DNA of 64,000 nt from Lucinisca nassula (lineage: Eukaryota > Mollusca > Bivalvia > Lucinida > Lucinidae): contig OY757020.1 in assembly GCA_963580285.1 (NCBI GenBank), positions 101,001,497 through 101,065,496 on the forward strand, written 5' to 3'. Positions within the stretch are counted from its first letter, which is position 1; each line of letters starts with the position of its first letter. The translations under genes were made by a program, and so were the position numbers. Under the pieces are notes generated by a model that was not told where the DNA came from, searched no databases, and saw only the letters and a program-made list of their open reading frames with translations. Of the stretch, positions 28,736 through 43,231 are shown one piece after another.

Positions 28736-31700
28736 TGCTGGCCTTAAACCATAAACGCGCATGCTGGCTCGGTCCCGCTTTCTTCAGTACCTAAGCAATA
28801 GACATGCCTGCTAGCTCGGTGCCGCTGCCTCCGACATAACTGCTGATTCGGTGCCTAAGCCACAGTCCTGCCTGCTGACTCTGTGCTACTTCCAAAGGAA
28901 TGTCTGAAGCAGTGGTGCCTAGCTAGCAGGCATGTCTATGGCTTAGGCAACAAATCAACACATATGCCTGTGGCAGCGGCACCAATCCAACAGACGTTGC
29001 TGTGGTTTAAGTTCCAAATAAGCTGTTTTGTCTGTCAGGCATTTCCGAGGCAGTGAAGTTGAGGAAGCAGATATGTATAACGTCTTGCCAAGCAGGCATG
29101 TCTGTGGCTTAGGCACCGAATCAGCTGTTTTGTCGGTGGCAGTGCCTCCAAGCCAGCAGGCATGTTTGAGGCAATGACTTTCAGCAAGCACACATGTCTA
29201 ATACCCTGTCCAGTCGGCCCATCTGAGGCTTAGGCGCGTCTATAATTCGGTGCCGCTGCCTCAGACAGAACTGCTTATTCAGAGCCTAAACCATAGACGA
29301 GCCTGCTCGGTCGGTGCCGCTGCCTTTAGCACAGCAGCTGATTCGGTGCCTAAGCTAAAGAGATACGTGCTGGATAGGTGCCACTGCCACAGACATGCAT
29401 GTCGGCACGGTTCCATTGCCTTAGATATACCTGCAGGCTCGTTGCTACTGGCTCAGGCATGCGAGCTGGTTCAGTGCGACAGCTTCAGATATAACTGATG
29501 GATCAGTACCAATGCTTCAGAGGTACCTGGCTGCTCGATGCCATTGCGTTTGTAATGTCACATAAATAATCAATGGTTAGGTACCATTACTGCTGATACA
29601 GACGCGCCTGCTGCCTCTGTACCGTTGTCTCAGTCAGAACTGCTAATTCCTTGCCTAAACCATAGTGGCGCCTGCTGGTTCGGTCCGCTTCCTCCAGTGC
29701 CTAAGCAATAGTCAAACCTGCTGGCTCGGTTCCGCTGCCTCAGATTTAACTGCTGATTCGGTGCCTAAGCCATAGACGTGCATGCTGGCTCAGTGCCGCT
29801 GCATCCGACATAACATCTGATTCGGTGCCTAGGCCACAGACCTGCCTGCTGACTCTGTGTTACTTCCAAAGGAATGCCTGAAGCTGTGGCGCCTAGCTAG
29901 CAGGCACGTCTATGGCTTAGGCACCAAATCAACAGATATGCCTGTGGCAGCGGCAACTATCCAGCAGGCGCATCTGTGGTTTAAGTTCCAAATCAGCTGT
30001 TTTGTCTGAGGCAGGCATTCCCTAGGCAGTGACGTTTAGCAAGCAGACATGTATAACGTCTTGCCCAGCAGGCGTGTCTGTGGCTTAGACACCGAATCAG
30101 CTGTTTTGTCTGTGGCAGTGGCTCCGAGCCAGCAGGTATGTTTTAGGCAATGACTTTGAGCAAGCACACATGTCTAATGCCTTGTCCAGTCGGCCCATCT
30201 GAGGCTTAGGCGCGTCTATAATTCGGTGCCGCTGCCTCAGACAGAACTGCTTATTCAGAGCCTAAACAACAGACGCGCCTGCTCGGTCGGTGCCGCTGCC
30301 TTTAGGACAGCTGCTGATTCGGTGCATAAGCTAAAGAGATGCATGCTAGATAGGTGCCACTGCCACAGACATGTCTGTCGGCACGGTTCCACTGCCTTAG
30401 TCGTACCTGCGGGTTCGTTGCTTCTGGTTCATGCATGCGCGCTGGCTAAGTGTGACAGCTTGGATTAGTGTCAATGCCACAGAGGTACCTGGCTGCTCGA
30501 TGCCATTGCGATTTATTGTCACATAAATAGTTAATGGTTTGGTGCCATTACTGCTGATTCGGTGCCTAAACCACAGACAAGCCTGCTGCCTCTGTACCGT
30601 TGTCTCAGTCATAACTGCTAATTCCTTGCCCAAACCATATACGCGCCTGCTTGCTCGGTCCCGCTTCCTCCAGTGCCTAAACAATAGACATGCCTGCTGG
30701 ATCGGTTCCGCTGCCTCAGATATAACTGCTGATTTGGTGTCTAAGCCTTAGACGTGCATGCTGGCTCGGTGCCGCTGCCTCCGACATAACTGCTGATTCG
30801 GTGTATAAGTCACAAGCCTGCCTGCTCGCTCTGTGCCACTTCCAAAGGAATGTGTGAAACATTGGCGTCTAGCTAACAGGCATGTCTATAGCTTAGGAAC
30901 CAAATTTAACAGATATGCCTGCGGCATCGGCACCGATCCAGCCGGCGCATCTTTGGTTAAGTTCCAGATCAGCTGTTTTGACTGAGGCAGGCATTTCCGA
31001 GGCAGTGACGTTGAGCAAGCAGACATGTATAACGTCTTGCCCAGCAGGCGTGTCTGTGGCTTAGGCACCGAATCAGCTGTTTTGTCTGTGGCAGTGGCTC
31101 CGAGCAAGCAGGCATATTTGAGGCAATGACTTTCAGCAAGCAAACATGTCTAATGCCTTGTCCGTCTATAATTCGGTGCCGCTGCCTCAGACTGAGCTGC
31201 TTATTCAGAGCCTAAAGCTCGGTCGGTGCCGCTGCCTTTGGCACAGCTGCTGATCCGGTGCCTAAGCTAAAGAGATACATGCCAATTAGGTGCCACTGCC
31301 ACATACATGCCTGTTGGCACGGTTCCGTTGCCTTAAACATACCTGCTGGCCCGTTGCTGCTGGCTCAGGCATGCGCGCTGGCTCAGTTTGACAGCTTCAG
31401 ATATAACTGATGGATCAGTTTGTCTCAGTCATAACTGCTAATTCCTTGCCTATACCATTGACGCGCCTGCTGGCTCGGTCCCGCTTCCGCCAGTGCCTAA
31501 GCAATAAACATGCCTGCTTGCTCGGTTCCGCTGCCTCAGATATAACTGCTGAGTCGGTGCCTAAGCCACAGACCTGCCTGCTGGCTCTGTGCCACTTCAA
31601 AAGGAATGTCTGAAGCAGTGACGCCTAGCTAGCAGGCATGTCTATGACTTAGGCACCAAATCAACAGATATGCCTGCAGCAGTGACAGCAATCCAGCAGG

Positions 31701-33129
31701 CGCATCTGTGGTTTAAGTTCCAAATCAGCTGTTTTGGCTGAGGCAGGCATTTTCGAGGCAGTCACGTTGAGCAAACAGATATGTATATAACATCTTGCCA
31801 AGCAGGCGTAACTTTGAGCAAGAAACATGTCTAATGCCTCGTCCAGTCGGCCCATCTGAGGCTTAGGCGCGTCTATAATTCGGTGCCGCTGCCTCAGACA
31901 GAACTGCTTATTCAGAGCCTAAACCGCAGACGAGCCTGCTCGGACGGTGCCGCTGCTTTGGCACAGCTGCTGATCCGGTGCCTAAGCTAACGAGATGCAT
32001 GCTAGTTAGATGCCTCTGCCACAGACATGCCTGCTGGCCTTAAACCATAAACGCGCATGCTGGCTCGGTCCCGCTTCCTTCAGTGCCTAAGCAATAGACA
32101 TGCCTGCTGGCTCGGTGCCGCTGCCTCACATATAACTGCTGATTCGTTGCTTAATCCATAGACTTGCATGCTAGCTCGGTGCCGCTGCCTCCGACAAAAC
32201 TGCTGATTCGGTGCCTAAGCCACAGTCCTGCCTGCTGGCTCTGTGCTACTTCCAAAGGAATGTCTGAAGCAGTGGTGCCTAGCTAGCAGGCATGTCTATG
32301 GCTTAGGCAACAAATCAACACATATGCCTGTGGCAGCGGCACCAATCCAACAGACGTTGCTGTGGTTTAAGTTCCAAATAAGCTGTTTTGTCTGAGTCAG
32401 GCATTTCGAGGCAGTGAAGTTGAGGAAGCAGATATGTATAACGTCTTGCCCAGCAGGCATGTCTGTGGCTTAGGCACCGAATCAGCTGTTTTGTCTGTGG
32501 CAGTGCCTCCGAGCCAGCAGGCATGTTTGAGGCAATGACTTTCAGCAAGCACACATGTCTAATACCCTGTCCAGTCGGCCCATCTGAGGCTTAGGCGCGT
32601 CTATAATTCGGTGCCGCTGCCTCAGACAGAACTGCTTATTCAGAGCCTAAACCATAGACGCGCCCGCTTGGTCGGTGCCGATGCCTTTAGCACAGCAGCT
32701 GATTCGGTGCCTAAGCTAAAGAGATACGTGCTGGATAGGTGCCACTGCCACAGACATGCATTTCGGCACGGTTCCATTGCCTTAGATATACCTGCTGGCT
32801 CGTTGCTACTGGCTCAGGCATGCGAGGTGGCTCAGTGCGACAGCTTCAGATATAACTGATGGATCAGTACCAATGCTTCAGAGGTACCTGGCTGCTCGAT
32901 GCCATTGCGTTTGTAATGTCACATAAATAATCAATGGTTAGGTACCATTACTGCTGATACAGACGCGGCTGCTGTCTCTGTACCGTTGTCTCAGTCATAC
33001 CTGCTAATTCCTTGCCTAAACCATAGACGCGCCTGCTGGCTCGGTCCCCCTTCCTCCAGTGCCTAGCAATAGACAAACCTGCTGGCTCGGTTCCGCTGCC
33101 TCAGATATAACTGCTGATTCGGTGCCTAA

Positions 33130-36100
33130 GCCATAGACGTGCATGCTGGCTCGGTGTCGCTGCCTCCGACATAACGCCGATTCGGTGCCAAAGCCACAGA
33201 CCTGCCTGCTGGCTCTGCGCCACTTCCAAAGGAATGTCTGAAGCACCAACCAAATCAACAGATATGCCTGCGGCAGCGGCACCGATCCAGCAGGCGTATC
33301 TGTGGTTTAAGTTCCAAATCAGCTGTTTTGTCTGTGACCGTGGCTCCGAGTCAGCAGCCATATTTGAGGCAGTGACTTTGAGCAAGCACACATGTCTAAT
33401 GCCTTTCCCAGTCTGCCAATCTGAGGATTAGGCGCGTCTTTAATTCGGTGCCGCTGCCTCAGACAGAACTGGTTATTCAGAGCCTAAACCACAGACGCGC
33501 CTGCTCGGTCGTTGCCGCTGACTTTGGCACAGATGCTGACCCGGTCCCTAAACTAACGAGGTTCATACTAGTTAGGTGCCACTGCCACAGACATGCCTGT
33601 CCGCACGGTTCCATTGCCTTAGACATACATGCAGGCTCGTTGCTACTGGCTCATGCAAAGCATGCGCGCTGGCTCAGTGCGACAGCTTCAGATATAATTG
33701 ATGGATCAGTGCCAATGCCTCAGAGGTACCTGGCTGCTCGATGCCATTGCGTTTGTCCTGTCACATAAATAATCAGTGGTTTGGTGCCATTACTGCTGAT
33801 TCGGTGCCTAAACCACAGACGCGCCTGCTGCCTCTATACCTATGTCTCAGTTACAACTGCTTATTCCTTGCATAAATGATAGACGCGCCTGCTGGCTCGG
33901 TCCCGCTTCCTCCAGTGCCTTAGCAATAGACATGCCTGCTGGCCCGGTTCCGCTGCCTCAGATATAACTGCTGATTCGTTGCCTAAGCCATAGACGTGCA
34001 TGCTGGCTCGGTGCTGCGGCCTCCGACACAACTGTTGATTCGGTGCCTAAGCCATAAACCTGTCTGCCGGCTGTTTACCACTTCCAAAGGAATGTCTGAA
34101 GCGGTCGCGCCTAGCTAGCCGGCATGTCTATGTCTTAGGCACCAAATCAACAGATATGCCTGCGGCAGCTGCTCGATGCCATAGCGTTTGTCATGTCACA
34201 TAAATAATCAATGATTTGGTGCCATTACTGCTGATTCGGTGCCTAAACCACAGACAAGCCTGCTGCCTCTGTACCGTTGTCTCAGTCATAACTGCTAATT
34301 CCTTGCCTAAACAATAGTCGCGCCTGCTTGCTCGGTCCCGCATCCTCCAGTGCCTAAACAATAGACATGCCTGCTGGATCGGTTCCGCTGCCTCAGATAT
34401 AACTGCTGATTTGGTGTCTAAGCCTTAGACGTGCATGCTGGCTCTGTGCCGCTGCCTCCGACATAACTGCTGATTCGGTGTATAAGCCACAAGCCTGCCT
34501 GCTCGCTCTGTGCCACTTCCAAAGGAATGTGTGAAGCATTGGCGCCTAGCTAGCAGGCATGTCTATGGCTTAGGCACCAAATCAACAGATATGCCTGCGG
34601 CATCGGCACCGATCCAGCAGGCGCATCCGTGGTTAAGTTCCAGATCAGCTGTTTTGACTGAGGCAGGCATTTCCGAGGCAGTGACGTGGAGCAAGCAGAC
34701 ATGTATAACGTCTTGCCCAGCAGGCGTGTCTGTGGCTTAGGCACCGAATCAGCTGTTTTATCTGTGGCAGTGGCTCCGAGCCAGCAGGCATATTTGAGGC
34801 AATGACTTTCAGCAAGCAAACATGTCTAATGCCTTGTCCAGTCGGCCCATTTGAGGTTTAGGGGCGTCTATAATTCGGTGCCGCTGCCTCAGACTGAGCT
34901 GCTTATTCAGAGCCTAAAGCTCGGTCGGTGCCGCTGCCTTTGGCACAGCTGCTGATCCGGTACCTAAGCTAAAGAGATACATGCCAATTAGGTGCCACTG
35001 CCACATACATGCCTGTTGGCACGGTTCCATTGCCTTAGACATACCTGCTGGTCCGTTGCTGCTGGCTCAGGCATGCGCGCTGGCTCAATTTGACAGCTTC
35101 AGATATAACTGATGGATCAGTTTGTCTCAGTCATAACTGCTAATTCCTTGCCTATATCATTGACGCGCCTGCTGGCTCGGTCCCGCTTCCGCCAGTGCCT
35201 AAGCAATAAACATGCCTGCTTGCTCGGTTCCGCTGCCTCAGATATAACTGCTGAGTCGGCGCCTAAGCCACAGACCTGCCTGCTGGCTCTGTGCCACTTC
35301 CAAAGGAATGTCTGAAGCAGTGACGCCTAGCTAGCAGGCATGTCTATGGCTTAGGCACCAAATCAACAGATATGCCTGTGGCAGTGACAGCAATCCAGCA
35401 GGCGCATCTGTGGTTTAAGTTCCAAATCAGCTGTTTTGGCTGAGGCAGGCATTTTCGAGGCAGTCACGTTGAGTAAACAGACATGTATATAACATCTTGC
35501 CAAGCAGGCGTAACTTTGAGCAAGAAACATGTCTAATGCCTCGTCCAGTCGGCCCATCTGAGGCTTAGGCGCGTCTATAATTCGGTACCGCTGCCTCAGA
35601 CAGAACTGATTATTCAGAGCCTACACCACAGACGCCCCTGCTCGGAAGGTGCCGCTGCCTTTGGCACAGCTGCTGATCCGGTGCCTAAGCTAACGAGATG
35701 CATGCTAGTTAGATGCCTCTGCCACAGACATGCCTGCTGGCCTTAAACCATAAATGCGCATGCTTGCTCGGTCCCGCTTCCTTCAGTGCCTAAGCAATAG
35801 ACATGCCTGCTGGCTCGGTGCCGCTGCCTCACATATAACTGCTGATTCGTTGCTTAATCCATAGACTTGCATGCTAGCTTGGTGCCGCTGCCTCCGACAT
35901 AACTGCTGATTCGGTGCCTAAGCCACAGTCCTGCCTGCTGGCTCTGTGCTACTTCCAAAGGAATGTCTGAAGCAGTGGTGCCTAGCTAGCAGGCATGTCT
36001 ATGGCTTAGGCAACAAATTAACACATATGCCTGTGGCAGCGGCACCAATCCAACAGACGTTGCTGTGGTTTAAGTTCCAAATAAGCTGTTTTATCTGTCA

Positions 36101-36600
36101 GGCATTTCCGAGGCAGTGAAGTTGAGGAAGCAGATATGTATAACGTCTTGCCCAGCAGGCATGTCTGTGGCTTAGGCACCGAATCAGCTGTTTTGTCTGT
36201 GGCAGTGCCTCCAAGCCAGCAGGCATGTTTGAGGCAATGACTTTCAGCAAGCACACATGTCTAATACCCTGTCCAGTCGGCCCATCTGAGGCTTAGGCGC
36301 GTCTATAATTCGGTGCCGCTGCCTCAGACAGAACTGCTTATTCAGAGCCTAAACAATAGACGCGCCTGCTCGGTCGGTGCCGCTGCCTTTAGCACAGCAG
36401 CTGATTCGGTGCCTAAGCTAAAGAGATACGTGCTGGATAGGTGCCACTGCCACAGACATGCATGTCGACACGGTTCCATTGCCTTAGATATACCTGCAGG
36501 CTCGTTGCTACTGGCTCAGGCATGCGAGCTGGCTCAGTGCGACAGCTTCAAATATAACTGATGGATCAGTACCAATGCTTCAGAGGTACCTGGCTGCTAG
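33130..36600. repeat. Super-duplication, copy 2 (offset about 8.1 kb)
   Basis: The partner of 25,000-28,500. Similarity continues to about 38.8 kb with the offset reduced to about 7.95 kb, so there was a length change of about 160 bases in between. A third related block lies at about 30,500-32,700. Confidence 0.8.
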
Positions 36601-39600
36601 TTAGATGCCTCTGCCACAGACATGCCTGCCGGCCTTAAACCATAAACGCGCATGCTGGCTCGGTCCCGCTTTCGTCAGTGCCTAAGCAATAGACATGCCT
36701 GCTGGCTCGGTGCCGCTGCCTCACATATAACTGCTGATTCGTTGCTTAATCCATAGACTTGCATGCTAGCTCGGTGCCGCTGCCTCCGACATAACTGCTG
36801 ATTCGGTGCCTAAGCCACAGTCCTGCCTGCTGGCTCTGTGCTACTTCCAAAGGAATGTCTGAAGCAGTGGTGCCTAGCTAGCAGGCATGTTTATGGCTTA
36901 GGCAACAAATCAAAACATATGCCTGTGGCAGCGGCACCAATCCAACAGGCGTTGCTGTGGTTTGAGTTCCAAATAAGCTGTTTTGTCTGAGTCAGGCATT
37001 TCCGAGGCAGTGAAGTTGAGGAAGCAGATATGTATAACGTCTTGCCCAGCAGGCATGTCTGTGGCTTAGGCACCGAATCAGCTGTTTTGTCTGTGGCAGT
37101 GCCTCCGAGCCAGCAGGCATGTTTGAGGCAATGACTTTCAGCAAGCACACATGTCTAATACCTGTCCAGCCGGCCCATCTGAGGCTTAGGCGCGTCTATA
37201 ATTCGGTGCCGCTGCCTCAGACAGAACTGCTTATTCAGAGACTAAACCATAGACGCGCCTGCTCGGTCGGTGCCGCTGCCTTTAGCACAGCAGCTGATTC
37301 GGTGCCTAAGCTAAAGAGATACGTGCTGGATAGGTGCCACTGCCACAGACATGCATGTCGGCACGGTTCCATTGCCTTAGATATACCTGCAGGTTCGTTG
37401 CTACTGGCTCAGGCATGCGAGCTGGCTCAGTGCGACAGCTTCAGATATAACTGATGGATCAGTACCAATGCTTCAGAGGTACCTGGCTGCTCGATGCCAT
37501 TGCGTTTGTAATGTCACATAAATAATCAATGGTTAGGTACCATTACTGCTGATACAGACGCGCCTGCTGCCTCTGTACCGTTGTCTCAGTCAGAACTGCT
37601 AATTCCTTGCCTAAACCATAGTCGCGCCTGCTGGCTCGGTCCGCTTTCTCCAGTGCCTAAGCAATAGTCATACCTGCTGGCTCGGTTCCGCTGCCTCAGA
37701 TATAACTGCTGATTCGGTGCCTAAGCCATAGACGTGCATGCTGGCTCAGTGCCGCTGCCTCCGACATAACATCTGATTCGGTGCCTAGGCCACAGACCTG
37801 CCTGCTGACTCTGTGTTACTTCCAAAGGAATGCCTGAAGCTGTGGCGCCTAGCTAGCAGGTATGTCTATGGCTTAGGCACCAAATCAACAGATATGCCTG
37901 TGGCAGCGGCAACTATCCAGCAGGCGCATATGTGGTTTAAGTTCCAAATCAGCTGTTTTGTCTGAGGCAGGCATTCCCGAGGCAGTGACGTTGAGCAAGC
38001 AGACATGTATAACGTCTTGCCCAGCAGGCGTGTCTGTGGCTTAGACACCGAATCAGCTGTTTTGTCTGTGGCAGTGGCTCCGAGCCAGCAGGTATGTTTT
38101 AGGCAATGACTTTGAGCAAGCACACATGTCTAATGCCTTGTCCAGTCGGCCCATCTGAGGCTTATGCGCGTCTATAATTCGGTGCCGCTGCCTCAGACAG
38201 AACTGCTTATTCAGAGCCTAAACAACAGACGCGCCTGCTCGGTCGGTGCCGCTGCCTTTAGGACAGCTGCTGATTCGGTGCATAAGCTAAAGAGATGCAT
38301 GCTAGATAGGTGCCACTGCCACAGACATGCCTGTCGGCACGGTTCCACTGCCTTAGTCGTACCTGCGGGTTCGTTGCTACTGGTTCAGGCATTCGCGCTG
38401 GTTTAGTGTGACAGCTTGGATTAGTGCCAATGCCCCAGAAGTACCTGGCTGCTCGATGCCATTACGTTTGCACTGTCGCATAAATAATTAATGGTTTGGT
38501 GCCATTACTTCTGATTCGGTGCCTAAACCACAGACGCGCCTGCTGCCTCTGTACCGTTGTCTCAGTCATAACTGCTTATGCCTTGCCCTAACCATAGACG
38601 CGCTTGCTGACTCGGTCCCGCTTCCTCCAGTGCCTAAGCAATAAACATACCTGCTGGCTCGGTTCCGCTGTCTCAGATATAACTGCTGATTCGGTGCCTA
38701 AACCATAGACGTGCATGCTGGCTCTGTGCCACTGCCTCCGACATAACAGTTGATTCGGTGCTTAAGCCACAGACCTGCCTGCTGGCTCTGCGCCATTTCC
38801 AAAGGAATGTCTGAAGCAGTGGCGCCTAGCTAGCAGGCATGTTTATGGCTTAGGCACCAAATCAACAGATATGCCTGCGGCAGTGGCACCGATCCAGCAG
38901 GCGCATATGTGGTTTAAGTTCCAAATCAGCTGTTTTGTCTATGGCAGTGGCTCCTAGCCAGCAGGCATGCTTAAGGCAGTGACTTTGAGCAAGCACACAT
39001 GTCTAATGCCTTGTCGAGTCGGCCCATCTGAGGCTTAGGCGCGTCTATAATTCGGTGCCGCTGCCTCAGACAGAACTGGTTATTTAGAGCCTAAACAACA
39101 GACGCGCCTGCTCGGTCGGTGCCGCTGCCTTTGGCACAGATGTTGATCTGGTGCTTAAGCTAACGGGATTCATGCCAGTTAGGTGCCACTGCCACAGATA
39201 TGCCTGTCGGCGCAGTTCCATTGCCTTAGACATACCTGCAGACTCGTTGCTACTGGCTCATGCAGGCATGCGCGCTGGCTCAGTGCGACAGCTTCAGATA
39301 TAATTGATGGATCAGTGCCAATGCCTCAGAGGTACCTGGCTGCTCGATGCAGTTGCGTTTGTCATGTCACATAAATAATCAGTGGTTTGGAGCCATTACT
39401 GCTGATTCCGTGCCTTAACCGCAGACGCGCCTGCTGCCTCTATACCGTTGTCTCAGTCATAACTGCTAATTCCTTGCATAAACCATAGAGGTGCCTGCTG
39501 GCCCTCTTCCTCCAGTGCCTAAGCTGCCTCAGATATAACTGCTGATTCGGTGCCTAAGCCATAGACGTGCATGCTGGCTCGCTGCCGCTACCTCCGACAT

Positions 39601-42254
39601 AACTGTTAATTCGGTGCCTAAGCCATAGACCTGTCTGCTGGTTCTTTGCCACTTCCAAAGGAATGTCTGAAGCAGTGGCGCCTAGCTAGCAGGCATGACT
39701 ATGGCTTAGGCACCAAAGCAACAGATATGCCTGCGGCAGACGCAACGATCTAAATTAGATCTTTAGTAGGAGGCAGTGACGTTGAGCAAGCAGACATGTA
39801 TAACATCTTGCCCAGCAGGCGTATCTGTGGCTTAGGCACCGAATCAGCTGTTTTGTCTTTGGCAATGGCTCCGAGCCAGAGGCATGTTTGAGGCAGTGAC
39901 TTTGAGCAAGCAAACATGTCTAATGCCTTGTCCCTTAGGTCCATTTGAGAATTAGGCGCGTCTTTAATTCGGTGCCGCTGCCTCAGACAGAACTGCTATT
40001 CAGAGCCTAAACCACAGACGCGCCTGTTTGGTCGGTGCCGCTGCCTTTTAGCACAGCTGCCGATCCGGTGCCTAAGCTAAAGAGATACATGCCAATTAGG
40101 GGCCACTGCCACAGACATGCCTGTTGGCACGCTTCGATTGCCTTAGACATACCTGCAGGCCCGTTGCTACTGGCTCAGGCATGCGCGCTGGCTCAGTTTG
40201 ACAGCTTCAGATATAACTGATGGATCAGTTTGTCTCAGTCATAACTGCTAATTCCTTGCCTAAACCAAAGACGCGCCTGTTGGCTCGGTCCGGCTTCCGC
40301 CAGTGCCTTAGCAATAAACATGCCTGCTGGCTCGGTTCCGCTGCCTCAGATATAACTGCTGATTCGACGCCTAAGCCACAGACCTGCTGCTGGCTCTGTG
40401 CCACTTCCAAAGGAATGTCTGAAGCAGTGACGCCTAGCTAGCAGGCATGTCTATGGCTTAGGCACCAAATCAACAGATATGCCTGCGGCAGTGGCACCGA
40501 TCCAGCAGGCGCATCTGTGGTTTAAGTTCCAAATCAGCTGTTTTGGCTGAGGCAGGCATTTCCGAGGCATTCAAGTTGAGCAAGCAGACATTTATATAAC
40601 ATCTTACCCAGCAGGCATAACTTTGAGCAAGAAACATGTCTAATGCCTTGTCCAGTCGGCCCATCTGAGGCTTAGGCGCGTCTATAATTCGGTGCCGCTG
40701 CCTCAGAGAGAACTGCTCATTCAGAGCCGAAATCACAGACGCGCCTGCTCGGACGGTGCCGCTGCCTTTGGCACATCTGCCGATCCGGTGCCTAAGCTAA
40801 CGAGATGCATGCTAGTTAGGTGCCTCTGCCACAGACATGCCTGTCGGTACGGGTCCATTGCCTTAGACATACCAGTAGGCTCGTTGCTACTGGCTCATGC
40901 AGGCATGCGCGCTGGCTCCGTGCGACCGCTTCAGATATAACTAATGGATCAGTGCCAATGCCCCAGAGGTACCTGGCTGCTCGATGCAATTGCGTTTGTC
41001 ATGTCACATAAATAATCAATGGTTTGGTGCCATTACTGCTGATTCTGTGCCTAAACCACAGACGCGCCTGCTGCCTCGATAAAGTTGTCTCAGTCATACT
41101 TGCTAATTCATTGCATAAACCATAAACGCGCCTGCTGGGTCGGTCCCGCTTCCTCCAGTGCCTAAGCAACAGACATTCCTGCTGGCTCGGTTCCGCTGCC
41201 TCAGATACAACTGCTGATTCGGTACCTAAGCCACAGTCCTGCCTGCTGGCTGTGTGCTACTTCCAAAGGAATGTCTGAAGCAGTGGCGCCTAGCTAGCAG
41301 ACATGTCTATGGCTACGGCAACAAATCAACACATATGCCTGTGGCAGCGGCATCGATCCAGCAGGCGCATCTGTGGTTTAATTTCCAAATAAGCTGTTTT
41401 GTCTGAGGCAGGCATTTCCGAGGCAGAGACGTTGAGGAAGCAGACATGTATGAACTCTTGCCCATCAGGCGTGTCTGTGGCTTAGGCACCGAATCAGCTG
41501 TTTTGTCTGTGGCAGTGGCTCCGAGCAAGCAGGCATGTTTGAGGCAATGACTTTCAGCAAGCACACATGTCTAATACCTTGTCCAGTCGACACAGCTGAG
41601 GCTAAGGCGCATCTATAATTCGGTGCCGCTGCCTCAGACAGAACTGCTTATTCAGAGCCTAAACCATAGACGCGTATGCTCGGTCGGTGCCGCTGCCTTT
41701 AGCACAGCTGCTGATTAGGTGCCTAAGCTAAAGAGATACATGTTAGATAGGTGCCACTGCCACAGACATGCATGTCCACGGTTCCATTGCCTTAGATATA
41801 CCTGCAGGCTCGTTGCTACTGGCTCAGGCATGCGAGCTGGCTTAGTGCGACAGCTTCAGATATAGCTGATGGATCAGTACCAATGCCTCAGAGGTTACTG
41901 GCTGCTCGATGCCATTGCGTTTGTCATGTCACATAAATAATCAATGGTTAGGTACCATTACTGCTGATACAGACGCGCCTGCTGCCTCTGTACCGTTGTC
42001 TCAGTCATAACTGCTAATTCCTTGCCTAAACCATAGTCGCGCCTGCTGGCTCGGTCCCGCTTCCTCCAGTGCCTAAGCAGTAGACATATCTGCTGGCTTG
42101 GTTCCGCTGCCTCAGATATAACTGCTGATTCGGTGCCTAAGCCATAGACGTGCATGCTGGCTCAGTGCCGCTGCCTCCGACATAACAGCTGATTCGGTGC
42201 CTAAGTCACAGACCTGCCTGCTGGCTCAGTGCTACTTCCAAAGGAATGTCTGAA

Positions 42255-43231
42255 GCAGTGGCGCCTAGCTAGCAGGCATGTCTATGGCTTAGGCACCAAA
42301 TCAGCAGATATGCCAGTGGCAGTGGCACCGATCCAGCAGGCGCATCTGTGATTTAAGTTCCAAATCAGCTGTTTTGTCTGAGGCAGGCATTTCCGAGGCA
42401 GTGACGTTGAGCAAGCAGACATGTATAACCTCTTGCCCAGCAGGCGTGTCTGTGGCTTAGGCACCGAATCAGCTGTTTTGTCTGTGGCAGTGGCTCCGAG
42501 CAAGCAGGCATGTTTGAGGCAATGACCTTGAGCAAGCACACATGTCTAATGCCTTGTCCAGTCGGCCCATCTGAGGCTTAGGCGCGCCTATTATTCGGTG
42601 CCGCTGCCTCAGACAGAACTGCTTATTCAGAGCCTAAACCATAGACGCGCCTGCTTTGTCGGTACCGCTACCTTTAGCACAGCTGCTGATTCGGTGCCTA
42701 AGCTAAAGAGATACATGGTAGATAGGTGCCACTGCCACAGACCTGCCTGTCGACACGGTTCCATTGCCTTTGTCGTACCTGCGGGCTCGTTGCTACTGGT
42801 TCATGCATGCGCGCTGGCTTAGTGTGACAGCTTGGATTAGTGTCAATGCCACAGAGGTACCTGGCTGCTCGATGCCATTGCGATTTATTGTCACATAAAT
42901 AGTTAATGGTTTGGTGCCGTTACTGCTGATTCGGTGCCTAAACCACAGACAAGCCTGCTGCCTCTGTACCGTTGTCTCAGTCATTACTGCTAATTCCTTG
43001 CCCAAACCATAGACGCACCTGCTGACTCGGTCCCGCTTCCTCCAGTGCCTAAACAATAGACATGCCTGCTGGCTCGGTACCGCTGCCTTAGATATAGCTG
43101 CTGATTCGGTGCCTAAGCAATATACGTGCATGCTGACTCAGTGCCGCTGCCTCCGACATAACAGCTGATTCGGTGCTTAAGCCACAGACCTGCCTGCTGG
43201 CTCTGCGCCACTTCCAAAGGAATGTCTGAAG
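42255..43231. repeat. Representative higher-order unit of the satellite core
   Basis: The reverse block, about 42,255-42,590, starts at GCGCCTAGCTAGCAGGCATG and contains GTCTGTGGCTTAGGCACCGA, the complement of the basic unit. The forward block, about 42,591-43,231, starts at TTCGGTGCCGCTGCCTCAG and ends at GCGCCACTTCCAAAGGAATG. The two blocks share the basic unit in opposite orientation, so neighbouring blocks can pair. Confidence 0.8.
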
